The notes: generated from the sequence alone by a model not told the origin. 64,000 nt of DNA from Bacteroidales bacterium (GCA_017619655.1 JAFZRV010000001.1:248001-312000); one strand, 5' to 3'. Counted from the first letter of the stretch, positions 38,638 to 48,661 are shown. A program made the numbers and translations.

Positions 38638-40074
38638 TTAAGCGTTGTTGTTGTCAGAAAATAACATGTCAATGAAGCTCGGGCCCTTCTTCTCGCTCTT
38701 CTTCCGCTCTTCTTCGGCGGCCTTGCGTTCCCTTTCGGCGCGCTTGCGCTCTTCCTTGGCGCGGCGCTCTTCCTCCTTGCGGCGTTCGCGCAGCTCCCGG
38801 TTGGAGAGCGGCTTCTCCTCGGGTTCCGTTGCAGGTTCCTGTTCGAAGAGGGTCTCCTGGATGCGCTGGGCTTCGGCCTGCCGGGCGGGCTGGGCTTCGG
38901 CGCTCTGGTCGATGGCGTGCGAGAGCATCGGGTCGAGGGTCTCGAGCACCAGGCCCACGGCCGTGGAAGCGTACACGTCGTAGGCCTCTTCCACGCTGCC
39001 GTTGTCGATGGAACCCTGCGGCGCGGCCAGGCGGACCTTCTGCCCGAGCAGGGAGCTGGCGAGCTGGAGCAGGTCTTCGTGGTGGCTGGCGCCGCCGGTG
39101 ATGACCACGCCCGCGGAAATGCGGCGGGCATAGCCCGACTGCTCGATGACGTAGCGGACGGCATCGAAGATCTCGCTCAGGCGGGCCTCCACGGTCCGGG
39201 TGAGGAGGCTCATCTCGATTTCGCCTTCCACGGTCTCGTTCTCGCTCTTGAGCACGAGTTTCTTGTTTTCAATGGCGTATTCTTCGCAGCAGCGGCCATG
39301 GCGCAGCTTGACGATCTCGGCCCAGTCGCGGGTGATGTTGGCCACGTTCTTGATGTCGCCGGTCACCGATTCCCCGCCGAAGGGGATGATGGCCGCGTGG
39401 CGCACGATGTTGTCCTTGATGATGGCCACTTCCGTGGAGCCCTTGCCGATGTCCACCAGCGCCACGCCGTTTTCCATTTCTGGACGGCTCAGCACGGCGC
39501 GGGCCGATGCGATGGCGTTGAGGATGGCCTTGCCGGGCTGCATCTCCAGTTTCCTGAGGATGTTGACGCGACGGTCGAGAAGCGACTTGCGTCCGTAGAA
39601 GAGTTGGTAGTCCACTTCGAGCTGCCCGCCCACCATGCCGATGATCTCGTCGTAGGTGATGCCGATGCGGTCCTCGGTGCTGTACTTCTGGGGGACGGCT
39701 TCGAAAACGATCTCGTCGCCCTCGAGCGCGGTCTTGTACCGGGCCCGGGTGATCTGGCGCACCTCGTCTTCCATGATGTAGGACGACGGGTCGCGGCGGG
39801 TAATCTGAATGGGTACGTTCTTGCTGTGAAGCACCCTGCCGGAAATGCCGAAGGTGACGCTTCCGATCTCTTCCGGAAGATCGGCCTTCGCTTGTTCGAC
39901 CAGCCCGCGGACCACCTCTTCGACCTTGAAGTCGTTGACGATCTCTCCGCTCTCGATGCCGGCCGACGGGACATCGTGGTAGCTCACGATGCGCACGCCG
40001 CTGTCGGTCTTCTCACCGACGGCCAGCGCGATCTTGGAGCTGCCGAAATCCAATGCTGCTGCGTATCTGCTCAT
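38638..40074 (-). CDS. ftsA: Cell division protein FtsA
   Basis: An actin-like ATPase that tethers FtsZ to the membrane. Motifs are AALDFGSSKIALAVGE (phosphate 1), 'ALVDIGKGSTEVAII' (phosphate 2) and 'GVVITGGASHHEDL' (adenosine). The 478 residues end with a long Glu/Lys/Arg-rich coiled-coil-prone tail (about 400-465) and a short hydrophobic 'FIDMLF' that could act as the membrane anchor. The start at 40074 overlaps the ftsQ stop as ATGA; an ATG four codons upstream is possible but less likely. Confidence 0.97.
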   Translation of the reverse strand: MSRYAAALDFGSSKIALAVGEKTDSGVRIVSYHDVPSAGIESGEIVNDFKVEEVVRGLVEQAKADLPEEIGSVTFGISGRVLHSKNVPIQITRRDPSSYIMEDEVRQITRARYKTALEGDEIVFEAVPQKYSTEDRIGITYDEIIGMVGGQLEVDYQLFYGRKSLLDRRVNILRKLEMQPGKAILNAIASARAVLSRPEMENGVALVDIGKGSTEVAIIKDNIVRHAAIIPFGGESVTGDIKNVANITRDWAEIVKLRHGRCCEEYAIENKKLVLKSENETVEGEIEMSLLTRTVEARLSEIFDAVRYVIEQSGYARRISAGVVITGGASHHEDLLQLASSLLGQKVRLAAPQGSIDNGSVEEAYDVYASTAVGLVLETLDPMLSHAIDQSAEAQPARQAEAQRIQETLFEQEPATEPEEKPLSNRELRERRKEEERRAKEERKRAERERKAAEEERKKSEKKGPSFIDMLFSDNNNA

Positions 40075-40847
40075 AGCTGCCTGCAAATTATCTGTTGGTT
40101 ATACTTTAAATTGATTGTCTTGTAGTGTTTGTCCGCTTCCAGCTGGGGCTCGATGTTGCGCCACCACGCTTCCAGTTTCTGGAACTTGGTCACGTAGTCG
40201 CCGGCGTCGCCGAAGATGATGGAGGGGCCGGGGGTGCGGGTATAGAGCACGATGTCCCCGTTGGGGGCGATGTCGAGCTGGGTGATCTCGCGTTTGAGCA
40301 CGGGCTTGCTGTCGATGTAGCGGGCCAGTTCCACCAGGCTGCCGGTCCAGTCGCGCTCTGCCGCCGGGGCGAAGCCCTTGTAGTTGTTTTCGAGCGCGAG
40401 CGGGATTTTTCCGGTGACCACGGGCACGTCGGCTGGATGGCGCACCGGGAAGAGATAGCCCTCCGGATCGGCGTACCAGCGCGACTGGCCGTTTTCGAAG
40501 CGGATGACAGGCTTGCGCTGGACGATCCGGACGGCCAGGGTCCGGTCGTCGGCGGTATAGACATGTGCGCTGACCACCTCGCCCATGCTGCGGACCTGCG
40601 TTTCCAGCTGATGCAGGTCGATGCTGTCGATGAGCTGGCCGATGTTCTGCCTGGCGAGCAGGCGCTGCATCTCCTCCCGGTCCACGATGTGGCTTTCGAG
40701 CGAGTCGAGCAGGATGATCTCCACCCGGCGGCAGCGGGCTTGCTGCTGTCCCTGGGACACCAGGCGGCCGGTAAAGTAGAAATAGCTGCCCAGCAGGCCG
40801 CCCGAGAGCAGCACGATCAGCGTGGTGAGGAGGATGCGTTTGGTCAT
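40071..40847 (-). CDS. ftsQ: Cell division protein FtsQ
   Basis: 258 residues: a short cytoplasmic N terminus, one membrane helix (about 6-26), a POTRA-like domain (about 40-110; 'VEIILLDSLESHIVDREEMQ', 'VVSAHVYTADDRTLAVRIVQ') and a C-terminal beta domain. Sequence conservation in FtsQ is low, and the call rests on topology plus its place between murC and ftsA. Both ends overlap neighbours by ATGA, indicating tight translational coupling. Confidence 0.93.
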   Translation of the reverse strand: MTKRILLTTLIVLLSGGLLGSYFYFTGRLVSQGQQQARCRRVEIILLDSLESHIVDREEMQRLLARQNIGQLIDSIDLHQLETQVRSMGEVVSAHVYTADDRTLAVRIVQRKPVIRFENGQSRWYADPEGYLFPVRHPADVPVVTGKIPLALENNYKGFAPAAERDWTGSLVELARYIDSKPVLKREITQLDIAPNGDIVLYTRTPGPSIIFGDAGDYVTKFQKLEAWWRNIEPQLEADKHYKTINLKYNQQIICRQL

Positions 40848-42199
40848 GCGAGGGTCTTGAGCCAGGTTTCGATGGGTTCGATGAAGCGGTCGACGTCGCC
40901 GGCGCCGAAGGTCACCAGGCAGTCAATGTCGCGGGATTTCAGGTGGTCCATCAGCTGTTCCTTCGGAATCAGCACCTTGTCCTGGAGGGTCACCTGGTCG
41001 AAGATGAGTTCGGAATTGACGCCCGGAATGGGTTCTTCACGAGCCGGATAGATGGGCAGGAGGATCAGGGCGTCGAGGCCGCTGAGCGCTTCGGCGAATT
41101 CGGGCGCGAAGTCGCGGGTCCGGGTGTAGAGGTGCGGCTGGAAGATGCCGAGCAGCGTCCGGCCGGGGAAGATGTTGCGCATCGAGCTGATGGCCGCCTT
41201 GATCTCGTTGGGATGGTGGGCGTAGTCGTCGATGTAGGCGATGCGCGGGGTATTGACATGGATGTCGAAGCGGCGCTTGACTCCCTGGAAGCTGGCCAGG
41301 GCGTCGCGGATGGCGCCCGGAGCGGTGCCGTGCAGCAGGGCGACGGCCGATGCGGCCACGGCGTTTTCCACGTTGACCCAGCCCGGGATGCCGACCGTGC
41401 AGTGCTCGATGCGTCCGCCCGGATGGTTCAGGGTGAAGTCGAAGCGTCCGCCTTCCAGCGGCTGGATGTCCGACGCGTAGAAGTCGCAGGGCTTGTCGTA
41501 GGCATAGCGCCAGACCTTGGCGCTGGTCTGCGCCAGGGGCACGTCGACGCCGTACTTGACCACGACGGCGCCGTCGGCGTCGACCTGGGCGGTGAACTGC
41601 CCGAAGGCCTCGACCACGTGCGCATGGTCGTTGTAAATGTCGAGGTGGTCGGCGTCGGTGGCCGTCACCACGGCGATATGGGGATGCAGCTGCAGGAAGG
41701 AGCGGTCGAACTCGTCGGCTTCCGCCACGAGCACCGGATTCCTGCTCAGCAGCAGGTTGGTGTCATAGTTCTTGGAGATGCCGCCCAGGAAGGCGCTGCA
41801 GCCTTCGCCGCTGGCGGTCAGGATGTGGGCGAGCAGGGTGCTCGTCGTGGTCTTGCCATGGGTGCCCGACACGGCGAGGCATTCCTGGCCGCGGGCGATC
41901 TCGCCCAGGGCCTTCGAGCGCTTGCACATCGGATAGCTGTGTCCGCGGACGTATTGCAGCTCGTTCAGGTCTTCGGGTATAGCGGGCGTATAGATGACAA
42001 AGGTATGGGGAATGTCCTGCGGAATGGCCGTCACGTCGTCTTCGTAGTGGACGGGGATGCCTTCCGCCTCCAGGGCATGGGTCAGGGCCGAAGGGGTGCG
42101 GTCGTAGCCCGACACCTCGAAGCCCTGGTGCTTGAAATAACGGGCGATGGCGCTCATGCCGATGCCGCCGATGCCGATAAAGTAATAATGCGAATACAT
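40844..42199 (-). CDS. murC: UDP-N-acetylmuramate--L-alanine ligase MurC
   Basis: Adds L-Ala to UDP-MurNAc. The N-terminal Rossmann motif FIGIGGIGMSAIA (7-19), the ATP loop SGTHGKTTT (111-119) and the central 'EADEFDRSFLQLHP' fit MurC. ATG 42199 (MYSHYYFIGIGG) is preferred; an ATG three codons upstream (42208) falls inside palindromic repeat G and would add MTN. 451 residues is normal. Between murG and murC lies a 35-bp gap almost filled by the repeat, the only sizeable non-coding interruption in this part of the dcw cluster. Confidence 0.97.
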   Translation of the reverse strand: MYSHYYFIGIGGIGMSAIARYFKHQGFEVSGYDRTPSALTHALEAEGIPVHYEDDVTAIPQDIPHTFVIYTPAIPEDLNELQYVRGHSYPMCKRSKALGEIARGQECLAVSGTHGKTTTSTLLAHILTASGEGCSAFLGGISKNYDTNLLLSRNPVLVAEADEFDRSFLQLHPHIAVVTATDADHLDIYNDHAHVVEAFGQFTAQVDADGAVVVKYGVDVPLAQTSAKVWRYAYDKPCDFYASDIQPLEGGRFDFTLNHPGGRIEHCTVGIPGWVNVENAVAASAVALLHGTAPGAIRDALASFQGVKRRFDIHVNTPRIAYIDDYAHHPNEIKAAISSMRNIFPGRTLLGIFQPHLYTRTRDFAPEFAEALSGLDALILLPIYPAREEPIPGVNSELIFDQVTLQDKVLIPKEQLMDHLKSRDIDCLVTFGAGDVDRFIEPIETWLKTLA

Positions 42200-42201
42200 A
42201 T

Positions 42202-42232
42202 TCGTCATGCCGGGCTCCGACCCGGCATCTCC
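42202..42232 (+). repeat. Small palindromic repeat G, copy 2, inside the dcw cluster
   Basis: ATGCCGGG (42207-42214) and CCCGGCAT (42221-42228) with loop CTCCGA, embedded in ATTCGTC...CTCC and nearly identical to 13734-13764. It occupies the murG-murC gap and touches the possible upstream murC start codon. No T-tract follows on the minus strand, so it is not an intrinsic terminator for the operon. Confidence 0.7.
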
Positions 42233-42234
42233 TT

Positions 42235-43341
42235 TTATTTTACCAGTTTCAATACTTCCTTGGCAATCACCTCCGACGCATCCTTGCGCCCGAGTTTCAG
42301 GATATTCTTTTCCAGTTCTGCAAGGCGGGCCTCATCGTTGATGAGACCTTCCACCGTGTCGAGCAGTTTCGTGTCTGCCTCGGCGTCGCGGACCATGAGG
42401 GCCGCGTCCTTGTTGACCAGCGCCATCGCGTTGTGCGTCTGGTGGTCTTCCGACACGTTGGGCGAGGGGACGAAGATCGTGGCTTTCCCGGCCACGCAGA
42501 GTTCCGAGATCGTGCCGGCGCCCGCCCGGGAGACCAGCAGGTCGGATACGGCATAAGCCAGGTCCATCCGCTGGATGAAGTCCGTATAGAAAAGATTGGG
42601 CACCGTACGCCCGGCCATGAAGGCGTCCACGCCGCTCTTGTAGAATTTGCCGCACTGCCAGATCACCTGGTAGTCCGCCTTGTCGGCGCGGTTTTCCACC
42701 CAGTCGCGCATCACCCGGTTCAGGGTGCCGCAGCCGAGACTGCCGCCCACCACGAAGAGGGTCTTTTTGCCCGGGTCGAGCTTGTAGAAACGATAGCCTT
42801 CTTCGCGCTGCTCCTTCGTCGCCGGGGCGATCTCCTTCCGTATCGGGTTGCCGGTGAGGATGATGCGGTCGGCGGGGAAGAAGCGCTCCATGCCTTCGTA
42901 GGCCGTGCAGATGCAGGCGGCGCGCTTCGAGAGGATCTTGTTGGTCAGGCCCGCATAGGAGTTCTGCTCCTGGATCAGGCAGGGGATGCCTTTGCGCGAG
43001 GCGCTCCAAAGCAGCGGCGCGCTGGCATAACCGCCCACGCCTACGGCCACGTCCGGCTTGAACTCCCGGATGATGTCGCCGGCCTTGCGGACGCTTTTGG
43101 CCACCTTGAACGGCAGGGCGAGGTTCTTGAGCGAAAGCTTGCGCTGCAGGCCCGCCACGGGCAGGCCGATGATCCGGTAGCCCGCCGCGGGAACGCGCTC
43201 CATTTCCATTTTTCCTTCCGCCCCCACGAAGAGGATGTCCGCTTCGGGGCAGAGTTCCTTGATCGAACCTGCGATGGAAAGGGCTGGGAAGATGTGTCCG
43301 CCCGTTCCGCCGCCACTGATGATGATGCGAGGTTTATTCAT
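42235..43341 (-). CDS. murG: UDP-N-acetylglucosamine--lipid I transferase MurG
   Basis: A GT28 glycosyltransferase that makes lipid II at the inner face of the membrane. The G-loops are ISGGGTGGHIFPAL (8-21) and 'VVGGSLGCGTLNRV'. The UDP-GlcNAc site 'SRAGAGTISELCVAGKATIF' and 'DHQTHNA' are present. 368 residues. Its start overlaps the ftsW stop by 8 bp. Confidence 0.97.
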   Translation of the reverse strand: MNKPRIIISGGGTGGHIFPALSIAGSIKELCPEADILFVGAEGKMEMERVPAAGYRIIGLPVAGLQRKLSLKNLALPFKVAKSVRKAGDIIREFKPDVAVGVGGYASAPLLWSASRKGIPCLIQEQNSYAGLTNKILSKRAACICTAYEGMERFFPADRIILTGNPIRKEIAPATKEQREEGYRFYKLDPGKKTLFVVGGSLGCGTLNRVMRDWVENRADKADYQVIWQCGKFYKSGVDAFMAGRTVPNLFYTDFIQRMDLAYAVSDLLVSRAGAGTISELCVAGKATIFVPSPNVSEDHQTHNAMALVNKDAALMVRDAEADTKLLDTVEGLINDEARLAELEKNILKLGRKDASEVIAKEVLKLVK

Positions 43342-44662
43342 CGGGAGTCGTATAGTTGAATTCGGTTGTATCGGTGGTGTCCTGGTGGTAGCCGTCCGCT
43401 TCGGCGATGCTGGTCACCATGGCCGCTTCCGCGGCTTCCCGGGCGGCGCGTTCCATCGCGTCCTGTTTCTCCAGCTGCTTGTTGACCGAGAGGATCATGC
43501 CGAAGGCCCCGCTCAGCACCAGGTAGGCCGTGCCGCCATGGCTGATCAGCGGCAGGGTGTGGCCGGTGATGGGGAGGATGCGCACGTTCACCAGGATATG
43601 CAGGAAAGCCTGCGTCGTGATCAGGAACGAGAGGCCCGCGATCAGGACGCTGGAGTACGTGGCCTTGCATCGCTGGCAAAGCCGTATGCAGCGGAAGAGG
43701 AAGATCAGGTAGAGCAGGATGACGAATACCCCGCCCAGCAGGCCGTACTCTTCCACGATAAAGGCGTAAATGAAGTCGGAGAAGGCCATGGAAAGGGAGT
43801 AGCGCTGCGTGCTCTTGCCCGGTCCCTTGCCGAAGATGCCGCCTTCCGAGATGGCGACCTTCGCGTTTTCGCTCTGGCGGTCCTTGTCCATGCGTTGCTG
43901 CTGCTCCGCGCGGGAGAGGTTCTCCAGGTCTTCCTCCTCTTTCTGGAAGTGCGCGGTCAGGCGGCCCTCCACCGTGCCGAAACGGTTGAAGAGCTTGCCC
44001 ACGCCTGACTCGAGCCGTTGCGGCCGGCCGGCGAAGAAGGCATGGTAAGTGAGGAACATCAGCAGCACGACGGCGAAGAGGATGGCCAGCGTGATGCCCA
44101 GGTTCTTGAGGCTCACGTTCATGAAGAAGAGGATCAGGAAACTGATCAGGCCGATCAGCAGGGCGGAGGAGAAGCTGTTCTGCATGATCAGCAGGCAGAC
44201 CACGCCCACGGGCAGCAGGATCTTCAGGGCGAACTGCTTGAAGTCGCTCAGGTCGTCGCCCCAAAGTTCGAGTGCGCGCGCCAGGTAGAGGATCACGCCG
44301 ATCTTGGCGAACTCGAAGACCTGGAAGGTGCGCCCGAAGAGCCGGATGCCGCGGATGGCGCCGTTGATTTCCACCCGGAACCCCGGGATGAAGAGCAGCA
44401 TCAGAAGGAACACCGAGCTGCCGAAGATCACGAAGGAGAAGGTGCGGTAGAAGCGCAGCGGAATGAGGTAGCAGACCAGCAGGGCCAGGAAACCCATCAG
44501 CACCGACTTGGTCTGCTCCATGAAGATGGCGACCTTGCTGATGCCGCGGGAAGAAGCCAGGAAGCTGCTCGACGAAAAGACGGCAGCGATCGAGATCATG
44601 GCGAAGAACACCACGATGATCCAGATGACCCGGTCTCCCTTGAGTTTCCAGAACTGTTTCAT
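43334..44662 (-). CDS. ftsW: Peptidoglycan glycosyltransferase FtsW (SEDS family)
   Basis: A polytopic SEDS protein of 442 residues that polymerises glycan strands at the septum with FtsI. About ten helices; signature segments are 'NGAIRGIRLFGRTFQVFEFA' and, near the end, 'LPLISHGGTAYLVLSGAFG'. A larger than usual charged loop (about 215-260, 'KEEEDLENLSRAEQQQRMDK') sits before the 'AISEGGIFGKGPGKSTQRY' loop. It is placed between murD and murG as in other dcw clusters. Confidence 0.96.
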   Translation of the reverse strand: MKQFWKLKGDRVIWIIVVFFAMISIAAVFSSSSFLASSRGISKVAIFMEQTKSVLMGFLALLVCYLIPLRFYRTFSFVIFGSSVFLLMLLFIPGFRVEINGAIRGIRLFGRTFQVFEFAKIGVILYLARALELWGDDLSDFKQFALKILLPVGVVCLLIMQNSFSSALLIGLISFLILFFMNVSLKNLGITLAILFAVVLLMFLTYHAFFAGRPQRLESGVGKLFNRFGTVEGRLTAHFQKEEEDLENLSRAEQQQRMDKDRQSENAKVAISEGGIFGKGPGKSTQRYSLSMAFSDFIYAFIVEEYGLLGGVFVILLYLIFLFRCIRLCQRCKATYSSVLIAGLSFLITTQAFLHILVNVRILPITGHTLPLISHGGTAYLVLSGAFGMILSVNKQLEKQDAMERAAREAAEAAMVTSIAEADGYHQDTTDTTEFNYTTPDE

Positions 44663-44663
44663 G

Positions 44664-45995
44664 CTACAGCCTCCTTACCGCTTCCTTGAACTGGCGTCCG
44701 CGGTCCTCGTAGTTCTTGAATAGGTCGAAGCTGGCGCAGCAGGGACTCAGCAGCACCGTGTCGCCCGAAACGGCGAGTTCCGCACATTTATTGACACAGT
44801 CTCCGGCCGAAAGGGTCTCGTAGACGGGCACCATCCCGCCGAAGAAGTCTTTGATCTTCTTGTTGTCCACGCCCAGGCAGACGATGGCTTTCACTTTCTC
44901 GCGCACCAGTTCGGCGATCGGCTCGTAGTCGTTGCCCTTGTCGGTGCCGCCCAGGATCAGGACGATGGGGGTCTGGACGCTTTCGAGGGCGTACCAGGTG
45001 GAGTTGACGTTGGTGGCTTTCGAGTCGTTGACATAGAGCACGCCGCCGACGGTCATCACTTTCTCCATGCGGTGCTCCACGCCTTCGAAGGTGGTCAGCG
45101 ACCGGCGGATGGTCTCGTTGGTGACCTTCATGATCTTGCCGGTGATGGCGGCCGCCATCGAGTTGTACACGTTGTGCTTGCCCTCCAGCGCCAGATCCTG
45201 CACCAGGATGTCGAATTCGTCGCCGTCGTAGCGCACCCGCATGGTATCGTCCTCGAGCCAGGCGCCCTGTTCCAGCGTGCCGTTCTGGGTGAAAGGCAGC
45301 TTTTGGGCCTGGACAACGATCTTGTTGAGCTCGCCGATGGTCACCTCGTCGTCGTTGCAGAAGATGAAGCAATCTTCCGGCTTCATGTTGCGGGTGATGC
45401 GGAACTTGGCGTTGATATAGTTCTGGAAGCAGTGGTCGTAGCGGTCGAGGTGGTCGGGCGTGATGTTCATCAGCACGGCGATGTCGGCCTTGAAGTCGTA
45501 CATGCCGTCGAGCTGGAAACTGCTGAGCTCCAGCACGTAGATGTCGTGCTTTTCGGTGGCCACCTGCATCGCGTAGCTCTTGCCGATGTTGCCGCCCAGG
45601 CCCACGTTGAGGCCGGCGTTCTGCAGCAGGTAGTAGATCAGCGAGGTGGTCGTGGTCTTGCCGTTGCTGCCGGTGATGCAGATTTTCTTGGCCGTGTCGT
45701 AGTAGCCGGCGAACTCGATCTCGGAGATGATGGGCGTGCCCTGCTCGCGCAGGCGAACGACCAGCGGCGCCGTCTCGGGAATGCCGGGGCTCTTGATCAC
45801 GAGGTCGGCATTGAGGACCTTTTCGGGGGTGTGGCCGCCTTCTTCAAAGGGGATTTCCCATTTCTGCAACTGGTTGCGGAACTGTTCCTTGAGCGTGCCG
45901 CTGTCCGAGAGGAAGGTGTCGTAGTGCTGGACCTTCGCCAGGACTGCCGCGCCCACGCCGCTTTCGCCGCCGCCGAGAATGACTGCTCTTTTCAT
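44664..45995 (-). CDS. murD: UDP-N-acetylmuramoyl-L-alanine--D-glutamate ligase MurD
   Basis: Adds D-Glu to UDP-MurNAc-L-Ala. N-terminal 'VILGGGESGVGAAVLA', ATP loop ITGSNGKTTT (107-116), 'LELSSFQLDGM' and 'MNITPDHLDRY' are characteristic of MurD (SSFQL and DHLDRH/Y). 443 residues. It lies 2 bp after mraY and 1 bp before ftsW. Confidence 0.97.
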   Translation of the reverse strand: MKRAVILGGGESGVGAAVLAKVQHYDTFLSDSGTLKEQFRNQLQKWEIPFEEGGHTPEKVLNADLVIKSPGIPETAPLVVRLREQGTPIISEIEFAGYYDTAKKICITGSNGKTTTTSLIYYLLQNAGLNVGLGGNIGKSYAMQVATEKHDIYVLELSSFQLDGMYDFKADIAVLMNITPDHLDRYDHCFQNYINAKFRITRNMKPEDCFIFCNDDEVTIGELNKIVVQAQKLPFTQNGTLEQGAWLEDDTMRVRYDGDEFDILVQDLALEGKHNVYNSMAAAITGKIMKVTNETIRRSLTTFEGVEHRMEKVMTVGGVLYVNDSKATNVNSTWYALESVQTPIVLILGGTDKGNDYEPIAELVREKVKAIVCLGVDNKKIKDFFGGMVPVYETLSAGDCVNKCAELAVSGDTVLLSPCCASFDLFKNYEDRGRQFKEAVRRL

Positions 45996-45997
45996 GT

Positions 45998-47188
45998 TTA
46001 TCTGATTTTCAAGGTTACGATGGTGATGACCGCCAGCAGGATCGAGACGATCCAGAAACGCACGACGATCTTGTTTTCAGGCTGGATACGGGCCGGCTTC
46101 TGGAGCAGCGCGTCGGGATTCTCCTTCTGGAAGTGGTGGTGCAGGGGAGACATGCGGAACACGCGCACGCCGGTACCGGTCTTTTTCTTGGTGTATTTGA
46201 AGTAGTAGCGCTGGATAATCACGGAGAGGCTCTCCACGAGGAAGATGCCGCAGAGGATGGGGAGCAGGAGCTCCTTGCGGATGATGACGGCCAGCACCGC
46301 GATGATGCCGCCCAGCGCCAGGCTGCCCGTGTCGCCCATGAACACCTGCGCCGGGAACGAATTGTACCAGAGGAAGCCCAGCAGGGCGCCCACGAAGCAG
46401 AAGACGTAGACGGTCACCTCGCCGATGTTGGGGAGGTACATGATGTTGAGGTATTCGGCGAAACCCGTGTGGCCCGACAGGTAGGCGAGTACGCCGAGCG
46501 TCGCACCGATGATGGCCGAAACGCCCGCCGCCAGGCCGTCCATGCCGTCGGTCAGGTTGGCGCCGTTGGAGACGGCGGTGATGATGAAGGTGATCACCAG
46601 CACGTAGAGACCGCCCTGGAGGGCGCGGACCACGGGGCCGGAGAAGGGAATCAGCCACTTGTAGTCGAACTCGTTGCCCTTGAAGAAGGGGATGGTGGTG
46701 CGGCTGTAGCTCATGCCCGGGTCGGCCGTGAGATAGAGGGTCAGGCCCACGATCACGCCGAGCAGCACCTGCCCCACGATCTTGTACTTGCCGTTGAGGC
46801 CGTCCTTGTTGTGCTTGAATACCTTAATGTAATCGTCGAGGAAACCCAGCAGGCCGAGCCAGACGGTGGTCAGGATCAGCAGCAGGTTGTTGACGTTGGT
46901 CAGGTCGCCGAAAAGCAGGATGGGGACCAGGATGGAGATCAGGATGATGATGCCGCCCATCGTGGGGGTGCCCTTCTTCTGCAGCTGGCCTTCCAGGCCG
47001 AGGTCCCGGATGGTCTCGCCGATCTGCTTCTTCTGCAGCGTGGCGATGATCCGTTTGCCCACGAGCATCGAGCAGAGGATGGCCACGACCGCGCAACAGA
47101 TGGCGCGGAACGAGATGTAGTGCATCAGGCCGGCGCCCGGGAAGTCGTATCCTGCGTTGTTGAGGTATTCAAAGAGGTGATAGAGCAT
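45998..47188 (-). CDS. mraY: Phospho-N-acetylmuramoyl-pentapeptide-transferase MraY
   Basis: Makes lipid I by moving phospho-MurNAc-pentapeptide to undecaprenyl phosphate. 396 residues with ten helices. Catalytic blocks are '[11 protein letters not shown]', '[16 protein letters not shown]', '[15 protein letters not shown]' and '[11 protein letters not shown]', followed by '[11 protein letters not shown]'. All the Asp residues expected for Mg binding are present. It is situated between murE and murD. Confidence 0.98.
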   Translation of the reverse strand: MLYHLFEYLNNAGYDFPGAGLMHYISFRAICCAVVAILCSMLVGKRIIATLQKKQIGETIRDLGLEGQLQKKGTPTMGGIIILISILVPILLFGDLTNVNNLLLILTTVWLGLLGFLDDYIKVFKHNKDGLNGKYKIVGQVLLGVIVGLTLYLTADPGMSYSRTTIPFFKGNEFDYKWLIPFSGPVVRALQGGLYVLVITFIITAVSNGANLTDGMDGLAAGVSAIIGATLGVLAYLSGHTGFAEYLNIMYLPNIGEVTVYVFCFVGALLGFLWYNSFPAQVFMGDTGSLALGGIIAVLAVIIRKELLLPILCGIFLVESLSVIIQRYYFKYTKKKTGTGVRVFRMSPLHHHFQKENPDALLQKPARIQPENKIVVRFWIVSILLAVITIVTLKIR

Positions 47189-47200
47189 AGGGCTTCGCGT

Positions 47201-48661
47201 TTATTTCATTTCTTCAAAGGTTTCGGCGATCACTTCCTTGTCGTCGAAGTGGATCTTGGTGGTGCCGATCACCTGGTAGTCTTCGTGTCCCTTGCCGGCC
47301 ACGAGGATGACGGCGCCCTGCGGGGCGGTCATCAGCGCGGTGCGGATGGCTTCGCGGCGGTCGGTGATGAAGAGGCTCTTGGCGCGGGCGGCCGTGTCCA
47401 TGCCGGCGCGGATCTCCTGGATGATGGCTTCGGGTTCCTCGGTGCGCGGATTGTCGGAGGTGACCACGACGCGGTCGGCGTATTTGGCGGCGATGACGCC
47501 CATTTCCGGGCGCTTGGTGCGGTCGCGGTCGCCGCCGCAGCCGAACACGCACACCAGGCAGCGGTCCTGGCAGGTCTCGCGAAGCGTCTTCAGGGCGTTC
47601 TCCAGTGCGTCGGGCGTGTGGGAATAGTCCACCACGCCGGTCAGGTCGTTGCCGCCGCGGACGAAGTCGAGACGGCCGGCCACCGGGCCGAGGGCGCTCA
47701 GCTGCACCAGCACCTCTTCGGGCTTGGCGCCGAGCAGTACGGCGGTGCTGTAGACGGCCAGCAGGTTGTAGGCGTTGTGCGCGCCGATGAAGCGGGTCCA
47801 GACCTGGGTGCCGTCGATGCTCACCAGCATGCCCTCGAGGCTCTCCTCTACGATCTTGCAGCGGAAGTCGGCCATGCGTTTGCAGGCATAGGTGCGCACC
47901 TGCGCGCGGGTGTTCTGCACCATCACTTCGCCGTTGCGGTCGTCGATATTGGTGAGGGCGAACGCGTCTTTCGGCAGTCCGTCGAAGAAACGCTTCTTGC
48001 AGTCGCGGTAAGCGAGGAAGGTCTTGTGGTAGTCGAGGTGGTCGTGGGTCAGGTTCGAGAAGATCGCCACCTTGAACTGCAGGCCGGCGATCCGCTCCTG
48101 GTCCACGGAGTGCGAGCTGACTTCCATGAAGCAATAGCTGCAGCCTTTTTCCACCATCTTGGCCAGCAGGCCGTTGAGCTCGATGGGGTCGGGCGTGGTG
48201 TGCGAGGTCTCCAGCCGCTCGCCGTCGATGTAGTTGGCGATGGTGGAGATCAGGCCGCAGGCCCATCCCAGCTGGGTGAAGAGGTTGTAGAGCAGGGTGA
48301 CGGTCGTGGTCTTGCCGTTGGTGCCGGTGATGCCCACGAGGTTCAGCTTGCCCGACGGATGGTCGTACCAGTTGTCGGCGGCCAGGGCGAGGGCCTTGCG
48401 GCTGTCGGCCACTTTCACCAGGGTGACGTCGCCGAGTGTGTCCAGCCCCGGCGTGTCATTCTGGTAGAGGACGGCGCCGGCGCCCGCTGCGACGGCCTTG
48501 GCGATGTAGGCGTGTCCGTCGACGGCCGTTCCCGGCACGGCGATGAAGAGCGCGCCTTCGCGGCAGGTCCGCGAGTCGAAGGTCAGGAAAGAGATGTCCC
48601 GGTCCAGACTGCCGTTGACGTCCACGACGTCGATGCCTTTCAATATGCTATTCAGTTTCAT
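47201..48661 (-). CDS. murE: UDP-N-acetylmuramoyl-tripeptide synthetase MurE (meso-DAP type)
   Basis: Adds the third amino acid to the stem peptide. The ATP loop is TGTNGKTTT (112-120), with 'HSVDQERI' and 'LTHDHLDYHKT'. The substrate motif SDNPRTE (DNPR) indicates meso-diaminopimelate rather than lysine as the added residue. 486 residues. The start region overlaps the end of ftsI by 14 bp, so translation is probably coupled. Confidence 0.97.
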   Translation of the reverse strand: MKLNSILKGIDVVDVNGSLDRDISFLTFDSRTCREGALFIAVPGTAVDGHAYIAKAVAAGAGAVLYQNDTPGLDTLGDVTLVKVADSRKALALAADNWYDHPSGKLNLVGITGTNGKTTTVTLLYNLFTQLGWACGLISTIANYIDGERLETSHTTPDPIELNGLLAKMVEKGCSYCFMEVSSHSVDQERIAGLQFKVAIFSNLTHDHLDYHKTFLAYRDCKKRFFDGLPKDAFALTNIDDRNGEVMVQNTRAQVRTYACKRMADFRCKIVEESLEGMLVSIDGTQVWTRFIGAHNAYNLLAVYSTAVLLGAKPEEVLVQLSALGPVAGRLDFVRGGNDLTGVVDYSHTPDALENALKTLRETCQDRCLVCVFGCGGDRDRTKRPEMGVIAAKYADRVVVTSDNPRTEEPEAIIQEIRAGMDTAARAKSLFITDRREAIRTALMTAPQGAVILVAGKGHEDYQVIGTTKIHFDDKEVIAETFEEMK

